Origin: JADHUC01 sp964617665
GTDB lineage: Bacteria; Planctomycetota; Planctomycetia; Pirellulales; Pirellulaceae
DNA length: 13,494 nt
Assembly: GCA_964617665.1 (NCBI GenBank)
Contig: CAZUAH010000378.1
Coordinates: 1-13,494, forward strand
Direction: 5' to 3'
Made by a program: the position numbers and the translations under genes. Positions 1 to 8,324 of the stretch are shown here, piece after piece. How positions within the stretch are numbered: position 1 is the stretch's first letter; each line of letters starts with the position of its first letter. The notes below the pieces were generated by a model that was not told the DNA's origin, made no database searches, and saw nothing but the letters and a program-made list of their open reading frames with translations.

Positions 1-157
1 CTCACAAAACCAGCTCAGTTAACCAGGAAAGAGCAAGTTTGGCGCCCCCGAGGGGTCGACCCGAAGTCAAACAGTCGAACTACCCACCGAAAGAAGCTCG
101 ATAGCTTTCAATGTGCCATGCGAGTTACACCCTGGCTTGCCATCTACGGGATCGTGG
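1..157. other. Non-coding stretch downstream of the minus-strand gene
   Basis: No gene, tRNA or clear terminator was found here. A short GC-rich palindromic patch at about 45-61 (a CCCCCGAGGGG run overlapping GGTCGACC) has almost no loop and no T-run, so I do not call it a terminator. Confidence 0.5.
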
Positions 158-2875
158 CTAGTCTGAGTTCAGGAGCACGCCGGAGCCGGCGATGGGCGTG
201 CAGATCAGGATATTGGGCTTTTTTCCCACCGGCCCGTAGTAGCCCTCCGCCAAGTTCTTCTTGAGCGCGTCTACCGACTCGCGTCTGGTCAGGACCATCA
301 TGCAGCCGCCCAGGCCCGCGCCCGCCAACTGTGCGCCCACTACTCCCTCGGTGCGCAGCGAGATGTCCACCATCTTGTCGATGACCGGCAGGCTACATGT
401 GTAAGCGCCTGGCTGCCATTCAAGTTGCGCGCGGTTCACGCGATCGGGCTTACCGCTTTCGAGGTCCTCCATGAGGCCCAGGAGGTACGTGTTAGAGTCC
501 GGCGCGCGGTAACGCTCGTTGCTGCCGTCGGGCGCGAAACAGCTCACTCGATCTCCGTCGTGCGAGGTGTTCATTATATGGCCGATCTCTTGGATGCGCC
601 CCTCCTTGAGATAGTCGGCGTACAGTCGCGCGCGTTCCATTTCGGCCAGACCGTAGAGCACCACACCGCGGATCGGGTAGAGACCATCGGGTGGAGGTTC
701 GTGAGCGGCGAAAAGGGGATCGAGATCCTCGCCGGGTAACAGCGCGCGAAGGTCGTCGCGGGTGGCCTGTTCGGGCAGGTGCAGGAGGATTCGGTAAATC
801 CAGCCAAGCGGAACGCGCAGGTTGCGTACGTTTACGTCGCGCAAGTGCTTCAGCAGCGGCGCGTACTGCGGGAAAAGCTGCTTGATCAGCCGGAAGCCGA
901 TGCGGTAGCAGCAGATGCGGTGATTGAACTGGTCCTTGGCGTTCGCGCTCTTCTCGGCTCGTACGCCCGAGTCGCAGACTGCCAGGACGTAATCGCTGGG
1001 GAAAGGCACGCTCTCCTGGACCGCAAAGTCAAAGAAGGTGACCTTGATGACTTTCCCTTTCTGGCCGAGCTTGACTGCTGCATGATCGGCGGCTCCCCCG
1101 CGCGTGCCCACAAACCATTCGCCTTCGCCGCAGAGATCGATTAGCTGCGCGGGGAAGGTGTTCAGACGATTGACCGCAATCGTTGCCTCGGCCGCGCCAA
1201 CTACCAGACTAGAGGAGGAACTGAGCCCAGCGGCCATGGGCACGTTGCCACCGACAACGAGGTCCATCCCGAACAGTTTGAGGTGATTGAACTTCTTCTG
1301 AAGACGGAGCACGGCGGCCATGACGTACTGCGACCAGTCACCACCGTATGTGCGGACCATCCTGGCGACTTTCTCGCTGTTGACCAACGAGAGCCAGTCG
1401 TCCCAGGGGAGGTCTGCGATCATCTCACCGATGGAGAATTCGCGTTCGCCAAAACGCTCGCGCTCAACGTTGTGGATGCACACGCGGTCATCCGAGCGGG
1501 CCCCGACCACCATCAGCGTCTCGTAGCCGAAGGTGATCAGATTGCAGTTGCCGCCCTGGTGGTCGATGTGCCGGCCCATGACGTTTACTCGCCCAGGCGA
1601 GCGCACCAAGAAGACCAGCCGTTCGGACCCGAGGATTCCTTCCGCATGATCCAACACCCTGCGGTAGGCGGCTAGCCGCTCGGCCAAGACTTCGGGTTCA
1701 TCGTTGTAACAGGCGACCAACTCATCCCGTAGGCCGTTGACTCCGGAAAGCCCCGTCTCGGCGGCCTCGGCGAACGCTGCCTGCCACTCGCTCACCTTCC
1801 GGCAACAGGGACTGGGCTCCAGAGAGAGTTCAGCGCGGTCCCGGCTGCGGGCCTGAATGTGAGCCTCGACTTCCAGCAGTTCAGCCGGGTCGTTGAAGCC
1901 CAGCACGTGGCTGGGGGAGGAGACCTCCAGCACGCGGATCCTGGCCCCGTTGCTGCGCGATGCCAGGAGCTCGATCGCCGCCGAGAGATACTCCTCCTGC
2001 TGGGCGTTGTCGCGATTCAGGCTTGAAAGCGCCCAACGCAGCGTGGATGCTCGCGTGACGTACACGGAATTATTAACCAGCGGGGAGTCGCGCACTTCTT
2101 CAGGTGCCTTGACTATCCTCATGCCGCCGGACTCGAAGCTGAAATGGGTCAGGTCCTTGGGTATCGCGTTCAACACTTTCTCGGAAGAGGGCCCTTCGCC
2201 CTTGTCGGCGAGTAGCGTCCAGAGTTCGCCGAATGCCTTTCGCAGCTTGCCTACGTGGGGCACGCTGCCCCCTGCGAAGTAGCGTCGTTCGACGAGTTCG
2301 CGCAGCGCTACGCGGGAAGGCAGTTGCCCAGCAGCGGCCAGTTCATGCAGCTCCCTCATCACGCCGCGCTGGCGCACGTCGGCCATCTCGACGATGGCCA
2401 GCGGGCTCCCGGAATCGTCGGTGACGATTCGCCCCTGACTGGAACCGTCTCGACGCGGGCAAGCCAACAGAGCCAAGTCACACTTTTCGGTAAAGAAAAT
2501 GTTGAAAAGCTGCTCGAGAACGGTGGGCTCGATGATGCGGTCGCCGGCAACCAGCAGAATTGCCGGGTCGTCATCGATGGTCGAAAGCGCATCCAGACCA
2601 ACGCGGGTGGCGTGAGCTGTACCCAGCTGTTCGGCTTGGTAGGCGAAGACCGCGTTCTCGAATCTCGCCCCCACGGTCTCGACTACCTGGCCAGCCATCG
2701 CACCGACCACTACCACGTGTTGGGCGATTCCGCAGGCATCGTAGGTCTCGATCGCACGGTTGACAGCCGGTACGCCGGCAACCGGGAAACAGACCTTGGG
2801 CATCTTCGTCGAGCCCATGCGTGTGCCCTTGCCGGCGGCTAGGATGATGCTGAATTTTGGCGCCCGAACGGGCAT
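158..2875 (-). CDS. Bifunctional GlmU-like sugar-1-phosphate nucleotidyltransferase / galactokinase-like GHMP sugar kinase
   Basis: A 905-aa predicted cytoplasmic fusion. Residues ~6-340 are a nucleotidyltransferase of the GlmU N-terminal type: LAAGKGTRM at 12-20, PK at 26-27, QAEQLGTAHA at 79-88 (the uracil-contacting loop in GlmU), a metal-site GD at 111-112, NAQQEEYL at ~290-297, and GFND at 326-329 aligning with the GlmU metal-binding Asn. Residues ~420-905 are a galactokinase-like GHMP kinase: PGRVNVMGRHIDHQGG at 427-442, the phosphate loop VPMAAGLSSSSS at 545-556, the candidate catalytic Asp in GGAADHAA at ~597, and LAGAGLGG at 850-857. Inferred role: sugar to sugar-1-phosphate to NDP-sugar, probably UDP-linked. 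The IDHQGG box resembles plant galacturonokinase more than the EHTDYN box of GalK, so a uronic acid is one candidate substrate. An in-frame ATG at 2914 is possible, but the ATG at 2875 has an ideal ribosome site and lies just before the fold starts. Confidence 0.9.
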   Translation of the reverse strand: MPVRAPKFSIILAAGKGTRMGSTKMPKVCFPVAGVPAVNRAIETYDACGIAQHVVVVGAMAGQVVETVGARFENAVFAYQAEQLGTAHATRVGLDALSTIDDDPAILLVAGDRIIEPTVLEQLFNIFFTEKCDLALLACPRRDGSSQGRIVTDDSGSPLAIVEMADVRQRGVMRELHELAAAGQLPSRVALRELVERRYFAGGSVPHVGKLRKAFGELWTLLADKGEGPSSEKVLNAIPKDLTHFSFESGGMRIVKAPEEVRDSPLVNNSVYVTRASTLRWALSSLNRDNAQQEEYLSAAIELLASRSNGARIRVLEVSSPSHVLGFNDPAELLEVEAHIQARSRDRAELSLEPSPCCRKVSEWQAAFAEAAETGLSGVNGLRDELVACYNDEPEVLAERLAAYRRVLDHAEGILGSERLVFLVRSPGRVNVMGRHIDHQGGNCNLITFGYETLMVVGARSDDRVCIHNVERERFGEREFSIGEMIADLPWDDWLSLVNSEKVARMVRTYGGDWSQYVMAAVLRLQKKFNHLKLFGMDLVVGGNVPMAAGLSSSSSLVVGAAEATIAVNRLNTFPAQLIDLCGEGEWFVGTRGGAADHAAVKLGQKGKVIKVTFFDFAVQESVPFPSDYVLAVCDSGVRAEKSANAKDQFNHRICCYRIGFRLIKQLFPQYAPLLKHLRDVNVRNLRVPLGWIYRILLHLPEQATRDDLRALLPGEDLDPLFAAHEPPPDGLYPIRGVVLYGLAEMERARLYADYLKEGRIQEIGHIMNTSHDGDRVSCFAPDGSNERYRAPDSNTYLLGLMEDLESGKPDRVNRAQLEWQPGAYTCSLPVIDKMVDISLRTEGVVGAQLAGAGLGGCMMVLTRRESVDALKKNLAEGYYGPVGKKPNILICTPIAGSGVLLNSD

Positions 2876-2883
2876 TGGTTGAT

Positions 2884-2888
2884 CCTCC
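2884..2888 (-). promoter_or_regulatory. Ribosome binding site (GGAGG) fixing the start at 2875
   Basis: On the minus strand, GGAGG is followed by 8 nt and then ATG at 2875. This supports the internal Met rather than the ATG 39 nt upstream, whose 13 extra residues are Pro/Glu-rich and outside the nucleotidyltransferase fold. Confidence 0.7.
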
Positions 2889-3610
2889 GGAACATGAGCC
2901 GGTCGATTCTCCAAGTCAGTTGCTTGAACGAGCGAATGACAACGATTTCAATCCCCATCCAGCCAGTGTACTCACCCAACGGTCCTCTTCTCATCAGAAC
3001 CTCACCCGTTTTCCATTCATTTCGCCTATAGGGTATGTGGCGATTGAACGGGCTTTTCGAATGATCCGGGCAGTTGATTTCCTACAGGCCAAACCGAGCA
3101 GCTCAGTCGAGCGCTGGCAGATGAGAATGGAGCAGTTCCGTGGCAATCCGGGAGTTACCACAACACGATCACGGCGCTCAGCACGATGTTGGGTGGAGCC
3201 TCATCGCGTGGAGTATCAGCAACCGCAATTGAATGAAGACCCGTAATCGCGATGATGAACGAAACAAGTGGCCTCAATTCGTGATGATGTCGTGGAGTCT
3301 GCATCTTAATGTCCAGATGTGACCTACCTTGTCAGGTGCCAGAGACCTGTGCCCCGTTTGATCGTTCAAAATCGAAAGACGCGACTCAACGGCCTGCGGC
3401 CTCACATCGGCAAGTGGCCCCAACGGTCATCCTCTAACGGTAGAATCAACGATTTCTCGCTGCACAATTTCTGCCAGCACAATCATTGTCTTGCCGCAGA
3501 ACCGCGCCACTGATGCCTTGCTTCTTTATACACACGGATTCCGCCAATACAATCTACCGGTGTGTCAACGCCTTTGGTTCTAGTTTGGGGCGGTTTCGAC
3601 AGAATCCCCG
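2889..3610. other. Gene-poor intergenic region between divergent genes
   Basis: About 720 bp between two divergently transcribed genes, so it should contain both promoters, though I could not place convincing -35/-10 pairs. It has lower GC than the genes. There is a small imperfect hairpin at 3333-3349 (CAGGT, 7-nt loop, ACCTG) and a GGCCTGCGGCCTCA patch near 3389-3402 resembling planctomycete dispersed repeats. A plus-strand open frame at 2857-3246 lacks a ribosome site and any recognisable fold, and is not called. Confidence 0.5.
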
Positions 3611-3615
3611 AGGAG
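3611..3615 (+). promoter_or_regulatory. Ribosome binding site (AGGAG) fixing the start at 3624
   Basis: AGGAG sits 8 nt before the ATG at 3624. An upstream in-frame ATG at 3486 would place 46 non-hydrophobic residues ahead of an evident signal peptide and has no comparable site, so 3624 is preferred. Confidence 0.7.
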
Positions 3616-3623
3616 ACCGGAAA

Positions 3624-5336
3624 ATGACGCGCGCGGTATCGGTGAAGATGCTCTGGCTACTCGCGGTGGCTGTCTGTGGCGTCCTGTCCGCGCAGGAACC
3701 ATCCGATGTCGGCCTTGGCGGAATCGAACTCAGGGAACGTCTTGGTGAACAAGAGTTCTGGCCGAAAGGCGGATTCATTCTCATTGCGGGGCAAAGGCTG
3801 CCCGGGCTGGTCTGGGAGCATCCGGAGTTAGTCGCGAAAGTGGTGGACGATCCCACGATCCCAACACGCTGGTTCAACGAGAGTTTTGAAGAGGTCAAGA
3901 CTGCACAGGAACCTGGGCGGTATTACGCCTACGGTGAAGCGCCCGTTCCCAAGGGCCCGGTGCTGCGCCGGGCGATGACCTGTTGCTGTGTGGGAGACGA
4001 CGTGAACCTGAGGCTCCTCGCCGAGAAACGGGTTGTTTCCACTGAGCGAACGTCCGATCCCAACCGCAGACGCGTCCATGTCGACGCCGTGGTGCGCCAT
4101 TGGCGAACGTCTGAAAAAGGTGCGGTCGAGTTGGCTGCGTTGTTGGAGGCGGGTCAGCAGATAGGACCGGTGCGAAAGGGGCAGTGGCAGATGGAGAACG
4201 CCACTCGCCACGTTCGGTTGAAGCGGAAACTGATGGGGCTCGACGACAAGCCTCCTGTGAAGGTAGCCGCCAAGCCTTTGAAGGGAGAGCCCGCATCCGT
4301 GTTGCGGAACGCGCCGCTCGAACAAGCAGAGATTACAGAGTCGCGAGTCCAGGAAATCGAAAGCAGATTGGAGCAGTGGTATGCGGATGCGTTGGAACCG
4401 ATGGCCGTGGTGATCGCCCGCAACGGCGTCATCGTTACTGCCAAGGGATACGGGACGCTGGACGGACAGCCGGTCACCGTAGACACGCCCATGCTGCTTC
4501 ACTCGGCTATGAAGCCTTTGCTAGGACTTCAACTAGCCATGTATGTCGACCGCGGGATCGTGCAGCTGGACGAACCGATTGGCAACTATCTACCCGATTT
4601 CAACACGCCGCAGGATCGCAACCTGACTTTCCGAGCTGGGCACGTTCACGTCACCGGGATCCATTTTCCTTGGGAGCTTGCCTTCTCACGGCTGTTCTAC
4701 TTCCATACGTGGCACGAGGCCCTGATTGCCCATTGCCGGCGAGAGTGGGCACCAGGGGCAGAGTATCGGTACGGAGTCGTCGGCATTATCCTAGCGGTCA
4801 GGGCGTTGGAGCTATTGCGAGGCAGAAACTACTGGGACGCGATGGAGCGGGATCTCTTCGCGCCGCTCGGCATCCGCAACGTGTTGCCGGGAGGAACCGG
4901 GTTTTCCGCAGAGAACCTGGCACGGATCGGCGTATTGTTGGACAACCGAGGAAAGTACGGGAAGTGGGAAGTGATCTCCAAGGAAACGCATCAAGCGATC
5001 TTGCCTACGTCGCTGAAGCCATACTTTCCCGCCGTGGACAGGGTCTACGGCATCGGCCTGCAAAACAGAAGCGGCAGCCTGGGCCCGGGAAGCTATGGCC
5101 ACGGTGGCGGGTGTGGGACGCAGTTAGTCGTCAATCCCGAAAAGCATGTCGTCTTTGCCATGGTCAGGAATGGGCAGGGAAAGGACTACAAAAGGCACCT
5201 GTCGGAAGTGACAGCGCTGCTGAAAGAGTGGATCAACGAGGCGGCTGGGCCGCCAGCCAAATGCGAGCTACCGCTCGGTTGCGATGGTCCGCTCCCGTTG
5301 GTCGCTCGGCTGTGTAAGAGAATTCGTGATTCTTGA
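3624..5336 (+). CDS. Exported serine beta-lactamase-like hydrolase (class C / esterase superfamily) with unknown N-terminal domain
   Basis: A 570-aa protein with a signal peptide (hydrophobic core about 9-22, likely cleavage after LSA), so periplasmic or secreted. Residues ~245-540 have the serine beta-lactamase-like fold (PF00144 type): SAMK at 294-297 supplies the nucleophilic Ser and its Lys, YGVVG at 383-387 fills the Y-x-N position with Tyr383 kept but Asn replaced by Val385, and HGGG at 493-496 is the third active-site motif. Loss of that Asn is more usual in esterase or peptidase members than in true beta-lactamases, so antibiotic resistance is not implied. Residues ~25-240 include a Cys cluster (TCCCVGDD, 119-126) and match no domain I recognise. 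The next gene starts 27 nt downstream, which suggests co-transcription. The family assignment is firm; the substrate is unknown. Confidence 0.87.
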   Translation: MTRAVSVKMLWLLAVAVCGVLSAQEPSDVGLGGIELRERLGEQEFWPKGGFILIAGQRLPGLVWEHPELVAKVVDDPTIPTRWFNESFEEVKTAQEPGRYYAYGEAPVPKGPVLRRAMTCCCVGDDVNLRLLAEKRVVSTERTSDPNRRRVHVDAVVRHWRTSEKGAVELAALLEAGQQIGPVRKGQWQMENATRHVRLKRKLMGLDDKPPVKVAAKPLKGEPASVLRNAPLEQAEITESRVQEIESRLEQWYADALEPMAVVIARNGVIVTAKGYGTLDGQPVTVDTPMLLHSAMKPLLGLQLAMYVDRGIVQLDEPIGNYLPDFNTPQDRNLTFRAGHVHVTGIHFPWELAFSRLFYFHTWHEALIAHCRREWAPGAEYRYGVVGIILAVRALELLRGRNYWDAMERDLFAPLGIRNVLPGGTGFSAENLARIGVLLDNRGKYGKWEVISKETHQAILPTSLKPYFPAVDRVYGIGLQNRSGSLGPGSYGHGGGCGTQLVVNPEKHVVFAMVRNGQGKDYKRHLSEVTALLKEWINEAAGPPAKCELPLGCDGPLPLVARLCKRIRDS

Positions 5337-5363
5337 GCATGTACAGAGAAAAGGAACGCTATC

Positions 5364-8165
5364 ATGCATCGCTATTCCATCTGTTTCGCGGGCACAGCCT
5401 GCATCGCTCTCATGGCATGGGGGCTCTGTTGCGGCGGTGCCGTTGAAGCCGAGTCAAACGATCGCTATGACGTTGTTTGGGACTCGCCAAGCGCCGATGC
5501 GAACGGTTCGATGCCGCTGGGCAATGGCGATATCGGCCTGAATGCTTGGGTTGAGCCGAGCGGCGACCTGGTTTTCTACATCTCCAAGACGGATGCTTGG
5601 GGTGACAACGCACGGTTGTTGAAGGTGGGCCGAGTTCGTGTTGCCGTCGATCCGCCATTGCCAACCGAGAAGTTCCAGCAAACGCTGCGGCTGGGCGAAG
5701 GGACGATGGAGGCGGTCTTCGGCGAAGGCGATGACGCTACAGCGATCCGTCTGTGGGTCGATGCGAACCATCCAGCCATTCACGTGACGGTCGATGGAAA
5801 CACGCCTTGCACTGCCGCGGCGTCGATAGAACTGTGGCGAACCGAACGGTTCGAATTGCCGAGTATCGAAGTCAGTGATGTCAATCTTGACCGCTCGAAA
5901 CCTGGCAATCAACGCGAGCCCACAATCGTCGAGCCCGATACGGTGTTGACGAAACTGACCGATCGTATTGGCTGGTATCACCATAACGCGAAGTCGGTTG
6001 GCCCGGCACAGCACGCGAAGACGCAGGGTATGACCGGTTACGAGCGGCGCGACCCATTGCTGCACCGCACCTTCGGTGGCGTGATCGCTGCGGAGCGTGG
6101 ACGCCGTTTGGACGACACGCACCTGCTGTCACCGCGGTCTAACACGCACCGCTTGAGCGTGTTCGTGCTCACGGCGCATCCGTCGAGTCCTCAAGAATGG
6201 CTTGCCGCGATGGAGCAAACGATCGCAGTTGTTGAGAAACAGACCTTCGACGATCGTCGTGCGGCTCACAACCGGTGGTGGGCTGACTTCTGGCAACGGA
6301 GTTGGATTGACGTGACAACCAGCGACAACGCGGCGGCCGTCTCGTTGATACCAGCGAACAAGTATTCGGTGAAGGTCGGCGTCGATCAATCGGGCGGCAG
6401 CCGGTTTGGCGGGCAGTTCGGCCGGTTGAGCATCTTCGATACGGCGCTCAGCGACGTCACGGTCGCGAAGCTGTCACAGACGCCGCGCGAACAGATCCTT
6501 CCTGAACAGCCGGATCGATCGATCTCGATCCTGCCGCAGGCAGGGCAGACGCTCGAAGACTCCAGCGATTGGACGTTTGCGAACGGCATGACAATCGAAG
6601 CCTGGGTCAAGAATCCCAATGGTGGACGGCTTGTGGACTGCATTACACCCGGCGGAGTCGATGGTTTCCTGCTTGATACGCACCCTCGCGATAGTCTGCG
6701 GTTGATCGTTGGCCGTCAGACGCTCATAAACGAAAACGCTCTGCCAACGGACCAGTGGGTTCATGTGGCCGCGGTCGTGAACAACAAGACGGCCGAAATC
6801 AAGACGTATATCAACGGAAAGGCCGCGGCGAGCGACTCCTCGACGGCCGGCGACGACGCCTTTGTCGTCAGCCGAGCCTACGCACTGCAACGGTTCGTCG
6901 ACGCGTGTGCAGGTCGGGGCCGGTATCCGATCAAGTTCAACGGTTCGATCTTCACCGTGCCGTACGCCGACCGGCCCGGCGATGGTGATTATCGCCGCTG
7001 GGGCCCCGGCTACTGGTGGCAGAATACGCGTTTGCCCTACCTGAGCATGTGCGCGTCCGGCGATTTCGAGATGATCGAGCCACTGTTGCGGATGTACGTC
7101 GACGAGATCCTGCCACTAGCCCGCTACCGGACGCGCCATTACTTCGGTCACGGCGGGGCTTACTATCCGGAGTGCATTCACTTCTGGGGCGATGTGTTCA
7201 ACGAGACGTACGGCTGGACGCCCTTCGAGCAGCGAGAGGATCCTCTCCAGGTCAGCGGTTGGCACAAATGGGAATGGGTGTGCGGACCGGAGCTGGTGTT
7301 CATGATGTTCGACTACTACGACTACACGCTCGACGAGGAGGTGCTCCGCGAGCGACTGCTGCCCACGGCCCATGAAGTGCTCACTTTCTTCGACGAGCAC
7401 TACGATGTCGACGACCGTGGGAAATTGGTGATGCACCCGTCGCAGGCCCTTGAGACCTGGTGGGACTGCACCAACCCGATGCCGGAACTGGCCGGCCTGC
7501 ATGCGTTGACCGCGCGCCTCCTGGCGTTGCCCGACCGTTTGACCACGCCCGAGCAATGTCAGTTCTGGAAGGCATTACAAGCGAAGCTTCCACCACTTCC
7601 CACGCGCGAGGTCGGCGAAGGACAGGCCCTGGCGCCCGCCGAGCGGTTCGCAGCCAAGCGTAACATCGAGAACCCGGAGCTGTACGCGGTGTTCCCCTTC
7701 CGCCTGGTTTCCTTCGAGAAAGAGAACGCTCATCTTGGCAAGCGGGCGCTCGAACATCGCTGGGACCGAGGAAACTTCGGTTGGCGGCAGGACGATCTCT
7801 TCATGGCGTATCTCGGCTTGGCGGAAGATGCCCGGCGGAACCTCGTCGGCCGGGCGCGGAACCATCACCAGGGCTCGCGTTTCCCGGTATTTTGGGGCCC
7901 CAATTACGACTGGATTCCCGATCAGGATCACGGCGGCGTGCTCATGAAGGCGCTGCAAGTCATGCTGCTTCAGCCCGACCCGTATTCGGAGAAGGTCTAT
8001 TTGTTGCCTGCCTGGCCGAACGACTGGAATGTGAAGTTCAAACTTCATGCCCCACGGCAGACGGTGATTGAAGGCGAATTCCGCGAGGGTAAGATCAAAT
8101 CGCTGAACGTCACGCCTCCCGAACGGCGCGAAGACGTGGTGTTGCCAACTGGCGGCGCATCCTAG
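5364..8165 (+). CDS. Exported DUF5703 / GH95-like glycoside hydrolase with inserted LamG-like module
   Basis: A 933-aa protein with a signal peptide (core ~8-23, probable cleavage after VEA at 27-29). Residues ~34-310 form a DUF5703-type N-terminal domain (YDVVWDSPS, GSMPLGNGDIGLNAWVE, FYISKTDAWGDN). Residues ~500-890 are a GH95-like (alpha/alpha)6 catalytic domain: YALQRF, GRYPIKFNGSIFTVP, RRWGPGYWWQNTRLPYL, SQALETWW at 693-700, WDRGNFGWRQDD at 800-811, QDHGGVLMKALQVMLLQ at 854-870 and VYLLPAWPNDW. GH95 enzymes act on alpha-L-fucosides or L-galactosides; catalytic residues here are inferred by position only (Glu697 is a candidate). Residues ~318-495 interrupt this fold with a LamG-like segment. 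An AAGGAA ribosome site lies 7 nt before the ATG. The stop codon TAG lies within the CTAG that borders a palindromic element. Role inferred: extracytoplasmic glycan cleavage. Exact substrate unknown. Confidence 0.88.
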   Translation: MHRYSICFAGTACIALMAWGLCCGGAVEAESNDRYDVVWDSPSADANGSMPLGNGDIGLNAWVEPSGDLVFYISKTDAWGDNARLLKVGRVRVAVDPPLPTEKFQQTLRLGEGTMEAVFGEGDDATAIRLWVDANHPAIHVTVDGNTPCTAAASIELWRTERFELPSIEVSDVNLDRSKPGNQREPTIVEPDTVLTKLTDRIGWYHHNAKSVGPAQHAKTQGMTGYERRDPLLHRTFGGVIAAERGRRLDDTHLLSPRSNTHRLSVFVLTAHPSSPQEWLAAMEQTIAVVEKQTFDDRRAAHNRWWADFWQRSWIDVTTSDNAAAVSLIPANKYSVKVGVDQSGGSRFGGQFGRLSIFDTALSDVTVAKLSQTPREQILPEQPDRSISILPQAGQTLEDSSDWTFANGMTIEAWVKNPNGGRLVDCITPGGVDGFLLDTHPRDSLRLIVGRQTLINENALPTDQWVHVAAVVNNKTAEIKTYINGKAAASDSSTAGDDAFVVSRAYALQRFVDACAGRGRYPIKFNGSIFTVPYADRPGDGDYRRWGPGYWWQNTRLPYLSMCASGDFEMIEPLLRMYVDEILPLARYRTRHYFGHGGAYYPECIHFWGDVFNETYGWTPFEQREDPLQVSGWHKWEWVCGPELVFMMFDYYDYTLDEEVLRERLLPTAHEVLTFFDEHYDVDDRGKLVMHPSQALETWWDCTNPMPELAGLHALTARLLALPDRLTTPEQCQFWKALQAKLPPLPTREVGEGQALAPAERFAAKRNIENPELYAVFPFRLVSFEKENAHLGKRALEHRWDRGNFGWRQDDLFMAYLGLAEDARRNLVGRARNHHQGSRFPVFWGPNYDWIPDQDHGGVLMKALQVMLLQPDPYSEKVYLLPAWPNDWNVKFKLHAPRQTVIEGEFREGKIKSLNVTPPERREDVVLPTGGAS
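6315..6848 (+). other. LamG-like (concanavalin-type) module nested in the glycosidase, order apparently permuted
   Basis: This codes residues ~318-495. The first part (334-370: SVKVGVDQSGGSRFGG, then RLSIFDTALSDVTVAKL) looks like the C-terminal strands of a LamG/jellyroll domain. The second part (~397-487: WTFANGMTIEAWVK, GGVDGFLLDTH, QWVHVAAVVNNKTAEIKTY, INGK) looks like the N-terminal and middle strands. Removing the segment would join RSWIDVTT directly to DDAFVVSRAYALQRF, which reads as a continuous hydrolase. The likely function is carbohydrate binding; this is inference. Confidence 0.65.
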
Positions 8166-8298
8166 GCTCTGTCCCGCAAATGCCAGAAAACACGTAGTGA
8201 GCCGATGGCGCTAGCCACGGGCCCTACAAAACTGAACGTTTCGCACGACTAGACCCGACGCTAGCGCGTTCGGCTCACATTTGCGGGACAGAGCCTAG
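8162..8298. mobile_element. MITE-like palindromic element with 17-21 bp perfect terminal inverted repeats
   Basis: TAGGCTCTGTCCCGCAAATG (8163-8182) is repeated exactly in inverse complement at 8278-8297, and the arms extend one more base to CTAG at both edges. An inner imperfect arm pairs 8198-8214 with 8261-8277 (15 of 17) and weakly further inward. The left arm carries about 15 extra bases (8183-8197). CTAG on both sides could be a 4-bp target duplication or simply part of the palindrome. There is no coding capacity. It lies between two same-strand genes, and its transcript could fold into a long hairpin that attenuates or terminates readthrough. Its family is unknown. Confidence 0.75.
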
Positions 8299-8324
8299 CG
8301 CGGCTACAGAAGCTGGAGAGAATG

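Noticed and set aside
2857..3246. Plus-strand open frame of 129 codons in the intergenic region
   Set aside because: No ribosome site, no recognisable fold, and its start overlaps the opposite-strand gene's start. Composition looks random.
3333..3349. Rho-independent terminator
   Set aside because: The stem is only 5 bp with a 7-nt loop and no following T-run.
4184..5317. Long plus-strand open frame (377 codons) inside the beta-lactamase-like gene
   Set aside because: It is very Arg-rich, has no domain, and is fully overlapped by a frame with clear active-site motifs. It is a by-product of GC-rich coding sequence.
3624..5336. Antibiotic-resistance beta-lactamase
   Set aside because: SxxK and HGG motifs are present, but the Y-x-N Asn is missing and a large unknown domain precedes the fold. 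An esterase or peptidase role is more likely.
5364..5450. Lipoprotein signal (Cys pair near residues 22-23) of the glycosidase
   Set aside because: Residues before the Cys (AWGL) do not fit a lipobox. Cleavage after VEA by the ordinary signal peptidase fits better.
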